A stretch of DNA of 64,000 bases from the NCBI GenBank assembly GCA_036971475.1, contig JBAIZL010000002.1:357294082-357358081 (forward strand), read 5' to 3'. A program made the translations under genes and the position numbers. Shown in pieces: positions 9,474-20,071 of the stretch. The notes beneath the pieces are model-generated. The model did no database searches, was not told the DNA's origin, and saw only the letters and a program-made list of their open reading frames with translations. This DNA is from Prosapia bicincta (taxonomy: Eukaryota; Arthropoda; Insecta; Hemiptera; Cercopidae). Position 1 is the stretch's first letter; the number at the start of each line of letters is the position of its first letter.

Positions 9474-10949
9474 ATGTCTTCTAAGCAAAAAATTGTATGC
9501 ACTGATTTCGTCAATCAATCTATGATTCTTTCAGAAGGGCATTCCTGCGATAGTGATACTTATAATAAAGAAGATGACCTCTATAAAGATACTGAGAATG
9601 GCTTTGATTCAAATAGTAACAGTGCTCAAGTTAAGAACAATGCACAAGTTTTATTGGATGATCTGCCTCCACAAAAGATAGTTAAATAATTGGATAGGTT
9701 CATAATCGGGCAGGATGACGCAAAACGTGCTGTTGCTATTGCATTGAGAAACCGTGGGCGTCGCAACAAAGTTCCTCTTCCTTTGCGTGACGAAATTATA
9801 CCTAAGAATATACTGATGATTGGTCATACGGGGGTTGGTAAAACTGAAATAGCTCGTTGCTTGGCAAAACTTGCAGGTGCACCATTCATCAAAGTTGAGG
9901 CAACGAAATTTACTGAAATAGGGTATGTTGGGCGTGATGTTGACTAGATAATACGTGATTTAGTTGATGCAGCAATAGTTTTAGTTAAAGAGAAAGCACG
10001 TAAAGCCTTAGCTAAAAAAGCTTTAGATCTGGCTGAAGAGACGATAGGTTCCATGGTAGGTGAAGATGCAACCGAAGAAAGGAAAAGGACTTTCAGGGAA
10101 AGGCTAAGAAATAAAGAGTTTGAAAACGGGGAAGTTTCCATTAACGCCAGAGAAAGCAAGGGCATGTTGCCAGCTTTTGATATACCAGGCATGCCAGCTG
10201 GACAAGTTGGTGTGGTGAATGTAACAGAGCAAGTGGGCAAAATGTTTAATGGAGGCAAACAAACAAAAACTATTACGGTTAAGGTGAGAGAGGCGCGGGA
10301 AATGCTGATTAATGAAGAAAATGAAAGGTTAATGGATGAAGAGAAGGTAATCAAAGAAGCCATTGATCTTGTTGCCAATGAAGGCATAGTTTTTTTAGAT
10401 GAAATAGATAAAATTGCAGCACGTACAGAAGTAAAAGGTGAAGTAAACAGAGAAGGAGTACAACGTGACTTATTACCACTGCTTGAAGGAACAGCTGTTT
10501 CAACTAAGTTTGGCCATGTTAAAACAGACTATATATTATTTATAGCGTCTGGTGCTTTTCATCAGGCTAAACCGTCTGATCTCTTACCAGAACTGCAGGG
10601 TAGATTACCGATCAGAGTAGAACTTAAGGCACATACTCAGGAGGATTTAATAAAAATATTAAAGGAACCAGAATCTTGATTGTTAAAGCAATACATAGCT
10701 CTCATGAAAACAGAAAATGTGACACTTGAGTTCACCAATGATGGTATCGAAACCATAGCTGAAATAGCGTTTACAGTTAATAGGCAAGTGGAAAATGTAG
10801 GTGCAAGAAAGCTCCATACAACCACGGAGAAGCTTCTGGATGAAATAGGTTTTATAGCTTCTGATAAAAGCTGTGAAATATTTGTTGTAGACGGCGAATA
10901 TGTGAAAAATAAACTTAAATCGATCTCAAAGCAGTTAGATTTATCGTAA
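9474..10949 (+). pseudogene. hslU: ATPase subunit HslU, three nonsense mutations, N-terminal extension
   Basis: HslU is the AAA+ unfoldase partner of HslV. One frame is kept from the ATG at 9474 to 10949, with stops at 9687-9689 (a Glu codon in [10 protein letters not shown]), 9944-9946 (a Gln codon in VDQIIRDL) and 10677-10679, and no frameshift. Walker A is GHTGVGKTE, Walker B GIVFLDEIDK, the sensor/arginine region GAFHQAKPSDLLPELQGRLPIRVEL, and GARKLHTTTEKLLDEI lies near the C-terminus. About 65 extra polar residues precede the usual beginning (PQKIVKELDRF). They are read in frame from a good ribosome site, so they may have been real in the ancestor. It follows hslV directly. Confidence 0.93.
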
Positions 10950-10953
10950 GTTT

Positions 10954-10986
10954 ATACTTTAGTAAAGTATGTTGATATTTTTTTTG
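10954..10986 (+). terminator. Rho-independent terminator after hslVU
   Basis: A perfect 7-bp stem atacttt/aaagtat (10954-10960 and 10964-10970) with loop agt begins 4 bases after the hslU stop and is followed by a run of T from 10977. This is the expected terminator shape and position. Confidence 0.65.
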
Positions 10987-11114
10987 TCTTACATAAAATT
11001 GTAAAATCTTCTTTTCTGATATTTTTAGGATCTTGAAATCTGCTCCAACTGTTCTTCTGTTTGTACATATTTCATGATTGAATCCGGTGATGCACCCTAC
11101 CTTTTCTTAATTGG

Positions 11115-12338
11115 TCAAATATATTGGTCATTTTTTGAATCAAAGCTTTTTCTACTTTTACTCATTTCGTTCTTTAAGTTTTTATGTATCTCTTTTAGAG
11201 CTTTTTTATCTTCTTTTTCTTCTACGTCACCACTTTGCAATAGAATCTTGACTTGATATGCATCGTATCTGAGCAGGATCTGTTTATCCTCATATGTAGG
11301 ATTGGCTCTTTCCAGGATTTCTTGGAGGGATTTATATACAAAAGATCTTGAATTCAAAAAATCATTACGGTCATTGCATGTGTAATGTCTATACTGTTGA
11401 GGATGTTCTTGAATTATTTCATCTATATCTTCTAAGTATTTATTGTCGGGATCACTTGTACAATGAGGTCTATTTATAAAATATAAAACTCCTGAGCCTT
11501 TGTCCCTTTCAAATTTTTTATCAAGCTCAACTTTCCATTTAGCTTTCATTACTTCTTTTAACTGGGAATTTAGCTCCCTTTCTTTAGTTCTATGTTCTTT
11601 TGATTTTATAAATATAAATGATCTACTCTGCTGATTAAGTTTAGTAAGCTTCTGTTGTAAATTGCTTTGCCTACTCTGTAGCGCTTTAATCTGATCATCA
11701 AGACTAACAGTCTGCTCAACTTCTTTTTGAGTTTGCTCAGACTTGTGTTTTGTCTGAGGAAACTTTTTCTTTAACACAGCAGAACCTTCTTGTATTGTAG
11801 GAACAGTTGGGATTTCGACTTTTCCTGGTGCTCCTTGACTAAAAGCTTTCCTACCACCTCTTCCAGCAAATCTTTGCTGGACTGATTGTCGTTGAGATGT
11901 ATCACCGTTTACCGCAACTTTTTTTGAGAGTTTCGGCTTTAATTCAGACGATATTCTACTCTCATGTGATATCAAACTTGTATCAAAAGCACTGCTATCG
12001 TTTGTTGTTACCGAAGCAGTTGGTGTTGTTCGACCAGACGATATTCCACTCTCACTTGATATTGAACTTGTATCAAATGCTTCACTCTCACTTATTGCGC
12101 TAGAGCTCGATGATATTCCACTTGACATTGATATATCAGAGTCAATGCTAAAGGTCGACAAGGAGTGAGTCCTATCTTTTTCAGAGATTTGGTTATTCTT
12201 TTTGGCTTTTGGTCCAACTTTCGTTGGAACTGTTTCACTTCTTACTGAGGCGGAATCAAAGATAATCGGATTACTAATAGCCTTTATAGTGTGACTAGCT
12301 GATTTTGACCTTTTTGGTTTTCCCGTCTTTTCACTCAT
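11115..12338 (-). CDS. Serine-rich Wolbachia hypothetical protein, 407 aa, open but possibly truncated
   Basis: This is one of the longest uninterrupted bacterial ORFs, from an ATG at 12338 to a TGA at 11115. The N-terminal half is serine/threonine-rich and low complexity, with three short repeats of the SSISSESGISS type. A central coiled coil follows (DDQIKALQSRQSNLQQKL), then a globular C-terminal part (LYFINRPHC, QYRHYTCNDRNDFLNSRSFV). After the stop the same frame continues as PIKKR, a second stop at 11097-11099, then GASPDSIMKYVQTEEQLEQIS to a TAA at 11025. The ancestral protein may therefore have been about 30 residues longer, and this ORF is probably also damaged. Function unknown; convergent with hslU. 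Confidence 0.7.
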   Translation of the reverse strand: MSEKTGKPKRSKSASHTIKAISNPIIFDSASVRSETVPTKVGPKAKKNNQISEKDRTHSLSTFSIDSDISMSSGISSSSSAISESEAFDTSSISSESGISSGRTTPTASVTTNDSSAFDTSLISHESRISSELKPKLSKKVAVNGDTSQRQSVQQRFAGRGGRKAFSQGAPGKVEIPTVPTIQEGSAVLKKKFPQTKHKSEQTQKEVEQTVSLDDQIKALQSRQSNLQQKLTKLNQQSRSFIFIKSKEHRTKERELNSQLKEVMKAKWKVELDKKFERDKGSGVLYFINRPHCTSDPDNKYLEDIDEIIQEHPQQYRHYTCNDRNDFLNSRSFVYKSLQEILERANPTYEDKQILLRYDAYQVKILLQSGDVEEKEDKKALKEIHKNLKNEMSKSRKSFDSKNDQYI

Positions 12339-12505
12339 TTCAGAGCTCTTAATTTATGCGCTATACTAAATTTTAAATGGTAGCTATTAACTATACATGA
12401 ATACTATTTTAGGCAAAATCTCTTGCAATGCTCGAAAGCAGAAAACAAAGACTTGATTTTTGCAACTAAATATTAGACTATTGAAGGCACACGTGAATAT
12501 CTACA

Positions 12506-14482
12506 ATGAAAGGAAAAACTTTCACAATTATTGATGGTTACGGCTTTCTTTTGAGAGCTTATTATGTTTTGCTTATTATCATTTAGTTACTACAACCGGT
12601 ATTCCAATAGGTGCTGTGTACGGCTTTCTGAATATGGTTCTTAAGTATATCACACATTCGGATTACTTAACCATAGCGTTTGATTCTGGTAAAACAAATT
12701 TAGGCTCGATTTGTATCATGAATACAAAGGGAACAAAGTAACGCCTCCTGAAAGTTTAATTCCACAGTTTGCAATACTGAGGGAAACGGTGGAATCTTAG
12801 TTATGAAAAAGAAAACATAATATAGTAGTGAAGAATTAGACAAATTTTTGGAGCACTGTAAATACGAAGGTAAAATCGCAATCTATTGCCATTTTGAGTT
12901 AAGCAAAATCTCCTTGTCTTGTGGTGAAGATAACATTTTTTACATAGACCGAAATTGCCTGCAAGATGTACTTATTACAATCAATTCAACTTTACTTTCA
13001 AATGGGATGCTTAAAATAATACATGATATTAGAAAGGTTAGAGAAACATTTACAACAATAGAAAAAGCGCTGGGCTCAGTTGACGATCTGATGAAGGTCA
13101 TATAGCCTTGATACAGGAAAACATGATCACAGCATTCCAAACATAATTGCACTAATTAGAGCAGAGATGCAGAAATCTTCTCAGCAAAAACTTTAATAGC
13201 GATCCATGAAAAGCTAACACAAAGACTATTTCAGTTTTTTACACAAAGCTTTTTACAGTTTACGAGCGCTTCGATAAGCCGCTTACGGAAGTAATACTTA
13301 ACATGGAAAAAAATGGAATATTACTAAACATTCAAAAACTGCAGGAACTGTCACTGTGCTTGAGAATGATATACATGACTTGGCGGAAGAGAGATTTAAT
13401 ATTGCTTCACCAAAACAATTGAGTGATGTTCTATTCAATAAAATGGGTCTTAATAAGAAGAAAAGGCTAAAATCTAGATCTTACAACACAAACTCCGAAG
13501 TACTAGAAGAACTTGAAATGGAAGGGGCTGAAATTGTAAGTAAAATTTTAGATTGGCGACACTTAAGTAAGCTGAAGGGTACCTATACTCTTGCATTAAT
13601 GAAGCGGGTTAATCCTACTGATGGTAGAGTACATACGAACATTTCAACAACTGCAACAGGTAGGCTTAGCAATAGTATTCCTAATTTACAAAATATTCCT
13701 ATCAGAAGTGAGGAGGGGAACTTTATTAGGCAAGCATTTATTGTACCAAAAGGATACAAGATAATTTCTGCCGATTATTCACAAATAGAATTGAGAATTT
13801 TGGCACATATTGCAAATGTTGCAGCGTTTAAAGAAGCTTTTGCGAATGGGCAAGATGTTCATAATATCACTGCAAGGCAAGTTTTTGAAGTGCAAGAAGG
13901 TACAGAAGTAGATGGACAACTGAGGCAAAAGGCAAAATCCATTAATTTTGGAATTATATATGGCATTAGCCCGTTTGGCCTTGCAAGGCGGTTTAAAATT
14001 ACCGTTCAAGAAGCTGCTGAATACATTGATTATTACTTCTCCTGCTACCCGGAAATAAAGGTCTATATGGAAGAAACAATTTCTATTGCGACACAGCATG
14101 GTTATGTGAAACCTTGTTTGGTAGAAGGTGCTTTGTAAAAGACATAAACAACGCTATTCCTTATCTAAGACAATTTGCAGAAAGGGTAGCGATAAACGCA
14201 CCTGTGCAGGGAACTGCTGCTGATATACTAAAACTTGCAATGATTCAACACTATGATCAATTAAAAGCAGGTAAAATAATTCTCCAAGTTCACGATGAAC
14301 TACTGATTGAGGTAGAGGACGACAAGGTACAAGAAACAGCAAAACTTGTGAAAAACGTAATGGAGAATGCAGTGAAAGTTTCTATACCGCTTGAAGTGGA
14401 GGTAAAAATTAGAGACCACTGGGGCTCAGATTTTCTTAATTATGATTTAAACGCCGAAAATTCTGAGAGCATAAACCATTGA
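12506..14482 (+). pseudogene. polA: DNA polymerase I PolA, many lesions, exonuclease domain largely deleted
   Basis: The start MKGKTFTIIDGYGFLLRAYY at 12506 is the 5'-nuclease domain. It breaks within 30 codons by frameshifts and stops, and most of that domain is absent (ETVES is followed within about 40 codons by the next domain). A 3'-5' exonuclease-like remnant is readable at 12820-13105. The polymerase domain is best kept (13356-14482): ATGRLSNSIPNLQNIPIR; motif A ADYSQIELRILAH; motif B RQKAKSINFGIIYG; motif C QVHDELLIEV. A one-base indel near 14112 splits it. An intact Wolbachia could hardly survive without this gene, which supports the nuclear-insert reading. Confidence 0.93.
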
Positions 14483-14521
14483 AATAACATATAAATATGC
14501 TACAATTAAAGTATAGTAAAT

Positions 14522-15582
14522 GTGAGTAAGTCAGTTATGACAGGAATAATACCTTCACAAGTAAAGGATCCAAAACCTTCAAATCAGGTCACTGACGAAG
14601 ATAAGACAGTCTTTGAAGAAGAGGAACATCAGTCAATCTATCGTGCTTTTCTAAATACTTTAGAAAACCCAGAGGAGCAAACGCAGCAGGAGATAGATGA
14701 GATAAAGGAATTAAGCAAAAATGAACTTTCAGAGGAGCAAAAACAAGAATTACAAAGTAAGCTGCAGTCACTAGCAAAACTGTTAACCCAACTAAAGAAT
14801 GAAGATGAAAAGAGGGTTTTTACTTTTGTGCTTGAGAATCACGAGAAGATATTCAAAAATGTTAATCCAAAGGATATAAAGTTACTAAGTGAAGAGAATT
14901 TTTTTCAGTTTTTACTTTCTGTATTTGAGAAAGTTAGAGATAAAAAATTAGCTAATGAAGTGAATTTAAAGAGTGATGAAATATAGAAAGTAGTAGAGGA
15001 ATGTGTAGCTGATATACGCGGTACAGAGGCTAAAGATTCGCTCATAATGCTTGCTGAATGGCCGCTTGGAATAAAGGTAGATCCTAAACACTTTTTAGGA
15101 TCTTTTAAAGATGGGTTACTAGAAAAGGTGCCATTCCTCGGTAAAGATAAGAAAAAAGAGGAAGAACCGCAACTCAGTGACGAAGAGATGGTCACAACAT
15201 TTTTGCGTAATATTTCTTTGCCTATTCTTTTTTCCATTGCTTCAATGTTAGTTATTGGCCCTACTACACATGCGATAGTTGCTGCTCTATTAGTGCAATA
15301 TTCGCAGTAAAAAAAGGAGTCGAGGTTCTTTTTTCAAAAAACAGAAAAGCTACTTTGTATAACCCTGATACCAAGAAGGAAAAAGGAAAAGATAGGGATA
15401 ATAAAATTGTTAACGCTATCAATAAAATTCTGGAAACTCCAGTTAAGAAAGCTGCAAAAAGAGAGCAACCTGTTGTAACAACCTAGGAGCAGCTTACTCA
15501 GGCAAAGGAGCCACCTACTGTAATTGGAGTAGTTACTACAAATCAACAAAATAGCAGTATGACGGAAGGTCTTCGGAAGTAA
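14522..15582 (+). pseudogene. Wolbachia hypothetical protein, acidic helical N-terminus and TM segment, broken
   Basis: From a GTG at 14522 the frame encodes an acidic, glutamine-rich helical region (QQEIDEIKELSKNELSEEQK), a stop at 14984-14986, then LAEWPLGIKVDPKHFLG and a hydrophobic stretch near 15215-15300 (LPILFSIASMLVIGP). A frameshift near 15288 moves it to another frame (IFAVKKGVEVLFSKNRKATLYN ... INKILETPVKKA). A second stop is at 15484-15486 and the end at 15580-15582. It directly follows polA on the same strand. No family recognised. Confidence 0.55.
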
Positions 15583-15842
15583 ATACCCCCTAGCTCATAA
15601 AGCGGTGCTAAAAATTTCTTGACAAACATCACCCATCCCGCTATCATAACACTAAAGCTAATTGCTTAACTTCGCAATCTCTGCAGCAGATTAAAATGAC
15701 AAGAAAAAACTTGTATTTGGTGTACTATTGCTTAACTTTGTGCACTATGTGTATCGTATGTCTTTGTAAAATTTCTAGGTTTTTACCTATACAAGCTGAA
15801 ACGGGCTTATAAATCGTTTAGGGCCTCACCCAACGCCAAATT

Positions 15843-16075
15843 TTTAAAATAGAGAGTGAATAACTAGCTAGCACGGGTTTTCTTTGCATTTTTTCTGTTT
15901 AGTAAATTTTTTAAACGTTTAAGCTGAGGTTGGTTGCGTCTAAAAGCAGCTAAACTGCAGTGTTTCAGGCTTAAAAACGCCAATACAGAAAATAAATATT
16001 GACCGGGGATTCTTTTGCCTTTTTTTTGTTTGGTAAATTTCTTAATATTTGTAGCTAGTTGCAATTTATGAACGA
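15843..16075. repeat. AT-rich intergenic segment with repeat-derived pieces
   Basis: The phrase tttggtaaatttcttaatattt (near 16032) matches, inverted, the left edge of the dispersed repeat at 7312 and 38215. A similar phrase, tttagtaaattttttaa, occurs near 15897. I see no gene between 15583 and 16084. Confidence 0.45.
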
Positions 16076-16084
16076 ACATTTGTT

Positions 16085-16460
16085 CTTGCAACAAATTCCA
16101 GCCCGTGACGCTGGAATCTAGGAATTTTATTAAGTTGGTGAGAATAAATGTTATGTTAAAATACGACGTTTTTATGGAAAGCTGTATCCCAGTGTCAAGC
16201 ACCGGGATGACAAAAAGAGTGCACTGGAATGACAAGAAAAGGGACTACTGGGATGACAGGAATAAAGGTGTCACTGGTATTACAATCTAACCTTGTCATT
16301 TCAGCGCGTGGCGCTGGAATCTAGGAAAGTTTGCTTGTAAGCAAGCAAACTGATTTGGTGAGCATAGAAAGTAGTTAATCTTAATTTAAAACACAACATT
16401 TTAATTATTATGGAAAGGCTGGATCCCAGTGTCGGAGCACTGGGATGACAAGAGAAGGGC
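16085..16460. repeat. Two tandem copies of a Wolbachia palindromic repeat (about 170-210 bp each)
   Basis: Copy 1 (about 16085-16263) and copy 2 (about 16296-16460) share an ordered set of phrases: cagc-cgtg-cgctggaatctagga, then ttggtgag, then tatggaaagctg, then cccagtgtc ... ggatgacaa. Each copy ends in short inverted repeats around cactgggatgac. A third, inverted copy is at 43690-43870. No gene lies here. Confidence 0.8.
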
Positions 16461-16529
16461 TACTTGGATGACAAAAAAAAAGCTTATATCTACTTTCCTC
16501 GTGGTAGACAATGTTAGTACATTGCCCTC

Positions 16530-17245
16530 TTATAACTTACTTTTAATTAGTCTAAGCCATGCGTGCCAATCTCTCTCACCAATATTAGCCTACTTTCGAA
16601 AGACAAAAGATCCTTTACAGCTTTTGAGCAGACTTCTTCATCCGGAATGGACAATTCTCTATCCATTGCTAACGCTAAACATTGAGTTTTGCACACTTGT
16701 TCTAAGTAATATGTATAAAAAATTGCTTCTTGTATAGTCCGGCCACATGTTATAGATCCATGATTGCGCATTACCATGACAAAATTTTATTTCAGGTCAG
16801 TTATTAATCTCTTTCCTTCTGCATCATCAAGTGATAGGGAATTATAATCATGGTAAGATATCTTACTATAAAAGTGCAGTGCCCACTGACTTATTGGAAG
16901 TAGCCCATCTTTGAGAGACGAAACTGCCACAATAGGGGGTGTATGCAGGTGGACAATTGCTTTAATATCTCTCCTTACTTGATAAATAAAACCGTGGATT
17001 ATTTAACCAGTTTTATTATATTGATATTCTTTCCCTTCAATCACATCTCCATGAAATGATACTTTCATCAATGAATTTTCACTTACTTCATTAAAGCGTA
17101 TACCAAATGGATAAATATAAAACGACTTTTGGTCCTCAGAACGCATTGAAAGGTGAGTATATGTATGATCGTCCAGTTTAAGGTAAGGCAAAATCTGGTA
17201 GGCGTAGACTAGGTCCCTTTTTACTTTACTCCTTGTCGATAACAC
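16530..17245 (-). pseudogene. Class II aldolase/adducin family protein, two stops and a frameshift
   Basis: The deduced protein starts near 17245 ([31 protein letters not shown]) and carries the zinc-site motif HLHTPP (near 16955) and the late family motif [24 protein letters not shown]. Members act as sugar-phosphate aldolases or epimerases using a metal and three histidines. In-frame stops lie at 17003-17005 and 16787-16789. A frameshift near 16595 moves the true end ([16 protein letters not shown]) to a stop at 16530-16532. The start codon is not clear. The substrate cannot be inferred. Confidence 0.8.
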
Positions 17246-17534
17246 AATTTCTAGTTAAGATATTCTGAAGGTTTATATAGGAAAAGAAACTCATAGTAAA
17301 CTCGTACTTCTAGCTTGAAGCAAGTAAACTAAAAAAAAAAAAAAACTGGTAATTCTTAGTAAATTGTGACATAATCTATGGAGCTTGTTAAGATATTATG
17401 TAATTCGTAGTATTTATGCCCTTGAATTACATAATATCTTAATTGTAAAAATAATTTTTCTATATAATTTTTCCAATGTTTTAAAGCTTAAGTTTCATGT
17501 TATTATGAATATAGATCTTAAAATTATAAATAAT

Positions 17535-18154
17535 ATGATAAATATCAATACAAAGAAACAAATAACAGGAGTTTTCGTATATATTATCGGCTTTTTAGGC
17601 AGTGGCAAGCTTTCTACGGCAATAGAATTATCTAAAATGATAGATGCACTGATTGTAAACAGCAACTTCTCTAACAGCATTCAAGCTCGCTCTATATATG
17701 ATAATATCTTTGAGCATGACCACATCTCTAAAGAAGTCCAAGATAGAATATACAACGTTGCACAAATTATGCTTCAGGCGATAGAAGCTTATCCAATTCA
17801 TTCAAAAAATTATATATTTATTGATGAATTGATGAAAAATAATAACCACAAAATGAGAATGTACAACTCAGTGTTAGAACTTAGTAAAGAATGAATACAC
17901 AAAGTCTTCCTATAATGCTCAAGTGCGATCTACATACACTACAAAAGCGCATTAAGTTAAAAAGGCAGAGGGAAAATAGGAAGGTAACTAACATAAGTGG
18001 CATTATAGAAAAATTTAGGACTCGTGATTTATTTATACCACCTAATACCATAGAGATAGAAAATTCAAATATGAGTACAAGAGAAGTAGCTGAGGAAATA
18101 ACACATCAGATATACAGACTTAGCCATATTGATAGAGTTTACGTAAAAGGGTAA
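17535..18154 (+). pseudogene. P-loop NTPase/kinase-like protein, frameshift in the middle
   Basis: From an ATG at 17535 the protein reads MININTKKQITGVFVYIIGF followed by the Walker A loop GFLGSGKLS and a helix. A conserved-looking NYIFIDEL strand (Walker B-like) lies near 17815. The frame closes at 17894. The continuation (LPIMLKCDLHTLQKRIKLKRQREN) is in another frame from 17891 to the stop at 18154, so a small indel near 17890 broke it. The overall pattern fits small nucleotide kinase-like P-loop proteins, but I cannot name the substrate. Convergent with tsaB, 1 bp apart. Confidence 0.6.
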
Positions 18155-18155
18155 C

Positions 18156-18760
18156 TTATAATAATTTCATATAATGAGGTTCATTTAAATATAGAGCTTC
18201 AACCTCATCTAACTTTTGTTTATTTTCTAGTCTAGAACGGGCTAATAGCCCTGCATGACTAGCATTTAATTCAGGTAGATTGCAATCCATATATGTAATG
18301 AAGTTATTGCTTGTTGTGCCAGTATCTAGACACTGGGCTGCAGCTGGATGTGATAGCGGCAGTAAATTGAAATCAAATAACTGCGTGTAAAAGCCTTGAG
18401 CATTTTTGATTATAGCTCTAATATCTTTTTTGCTATCTGTACAATGCAACGATATTGCATATGTCTGAACTTCTAGTGCATTAACAACATATAATGGCTT
18501 ATTCGTAGCAAGATTTATGCCTTTTGCAGCTGATATACCAACTCTAATTCCAGTAAAGCTTCCAGGCCCGACTACTACCACTAAATAGTCTATTTTGTTG
18601 TAGTCATAGTTGTGCTTACTAAATAGAGTATCTAAAATTTGAAAAAATGATTCTACGTGATTATTGCAGGTGAATTGTCTTCTATTAAATATTTACCATC
18701 ATGATCAATTATCGCTATTGAACTACCAGAGCCTACAGTAACAATTGCTAGAATGGACAT
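18156..18760 (-). pseudogene. tsaB: tRNA t6A biosynthesis protein TsaB, frameshift near the 5' end
   Basis: TsaB is the scaffold partner of TsaD in threonylcarbamoyl-adenosine modification of tRNA. The ATG at 18758-18760 begins MSILAIVTVGSGSSIAIID. A frameshift near 18675 with stops downstream breaks it. The longer part, from VVVGPGSFTGIRVGISAAKG to EALYLNEPHYMKLL, is open to 18156. PGSFTGIR is the family signature. The start overlaps the stop of the upstream symporter by one base (TAATG), showing translational coupling in the ancestor. Confidence 0.88.
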
Positions 18761-19881
18761 TACTTAAGCTTACCATAGAGCTTTGTAAACATTATAGTAA
18801 AACCCATAACATTCGCTGAAGTGATTATTGGGTCAAACACTATATATAATGCTGTAATTAATGAGAGCATCTCTGAAGAGAATTTCAGATATTTCTCAAG
18901 AATAGGTAGCATAACCACAATCCCTCCTGCTGGAATTGCAACGATAGCAAACTTAAACAATAAAAAATAGAGCAGGAAAGTTACATAGTCTTTTGTGGAT
19001 AATGCATAACCGGAAGTAATTATCATCGATAATATTATAATAAAAAAGCAATCACCTACTAAATGAAAGCTGGCAGTTATTGGTATAACAGACAATGCTA
19101 CATCAGGTTGGTTTACGTTTTTCTTGCTTCCTGCAAGGGTAAGTGGCATGGTTGCACTACTAGACATCGTGCTCATTGCAGTAATAAATGCTGACATCAT
19201 ATTGCTTATACTAGCTATCCAACTTGTAATCTTGAATGAATTTGCTGCTCCATATAAGAGAAAGACATAGAAGTAAGTTACAGATGGTATAATAACAATA
19301 ATTATTGAGCAATCTTTAAATATTACAGATAAAAACTGATCATGCTGCATTTTTAAAGCAAGCCCAAGTACAAATACCGGAATGGCCGGCGTCAAAAACA
19401 CATTTAGAACAAACAAAGTTAAATCTGACATTTTGCGCGAAAGAGCTTTGCTTTTTTGGGGTAGCAAAACAGATACTACTATACTGGATACAAATCCATA
19501 AGCGAGAGCATGGAATTTATAAAGCAGCGCAGGCACCTTAAATGACCACAAAGGAGAAATTGTTTCTTCATACGTTATGTCTTGTATTGAATAAGTGTTT
19601 TGTAAGACGAAATGCCCAACTGAATAAGCTATTAAACTTGAAGCTAGATTCGATAAGAAAATCGATATAACAAGTAACAATATAAACTTTACAGCTGATC
19701 GCTTAAGATTACTAACACTGCCAAATATTAGTGCAAAAACAATAAAAGGCATTATAAACAGCAGAATTTCTTTGATACTCAAACTCACTGAATACAAAAT
19801 GTCTTTCGCTTCTACTGGAACTAAATGACCAAAAAATACAACCGAAGCGATAACAGTGAGTAAGGTTAACAATTGTAGCAT
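18760..19881 (-). CDS. Dicarboxylate/amino acid:cation symporter (DAACS family), open, 373 aa
   Basis: This is an uninterrupted ORF for a secondary transporter of the GltP/DctA family, which moves acidic amino acids or dicarboxylates with Na+ or H+. About eight hydrophobic helices are visible. The serine-rich re-entrant loop SSSATMPLT (near 19160) and the second hairpin region PAGGIVVMLPILEKYL are both present. The length is close to the family's lower range. It is one of very few long bacterial genes here with no visible lesion. Without alignment I cannot exclude harmful missense changes. No host-type promoter or added signals are visible. Its stop overlaps the tsaB start. Confidence 0.85.
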   Translation of the reverse strand: MLQLLTLLTVIASVVFFGHLVPVEAKDILYSVSLSIKEILLFIMPFIVFALIFGSVSNLKRSAVKFILLLVISIFLSNLASSLIAYSVGHFVLQNTYSIQDITYEETISPLWSFKVPALLYKFHALAYGFVSSIVVSVLLPQKSKALSRKMSDLTLFVLNVFLTPAIPVFVLGLALKMQHDQFLSVIFKDCSIIIVIIPSVTYFYVFLLYGAANSFKITSWIASISNMMSAFITAMSTMSSSATMPLTLAGSKKNVNQPDVALSVIPITASFHLVGDCFFIIILSMIITSGYALSTKDYVTFLLYFLLFKFAIVAIPAGGIVVMLPILEKYLKFSSEMLSLITALYIVFDPIITSANVMGFTIMFTKLYGKLK

Positions 19882-20071
19882 ATTCTGATGTAGTGATATC
19901 CTAAGGACATAATGCGATAAGTTAGTTTTTAAGTAAAGTACAAACCCAAGGTATTTGTTTAAAAAACAGGCTTTAGAACATGTTTTACTATCATATCTTC
20001 CAATACATGTTCGAACTATTGAAGTCTGTTATAATAAAGTATAACCCTATCAGCTAAATGTTACTTAAGAT

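Noticed and set aside
16085..16460. CRISPR array because of repeated phrases
   Set aside because: Only two copies of a long palindromic unit, with no short regular repeats and no unique spacers.
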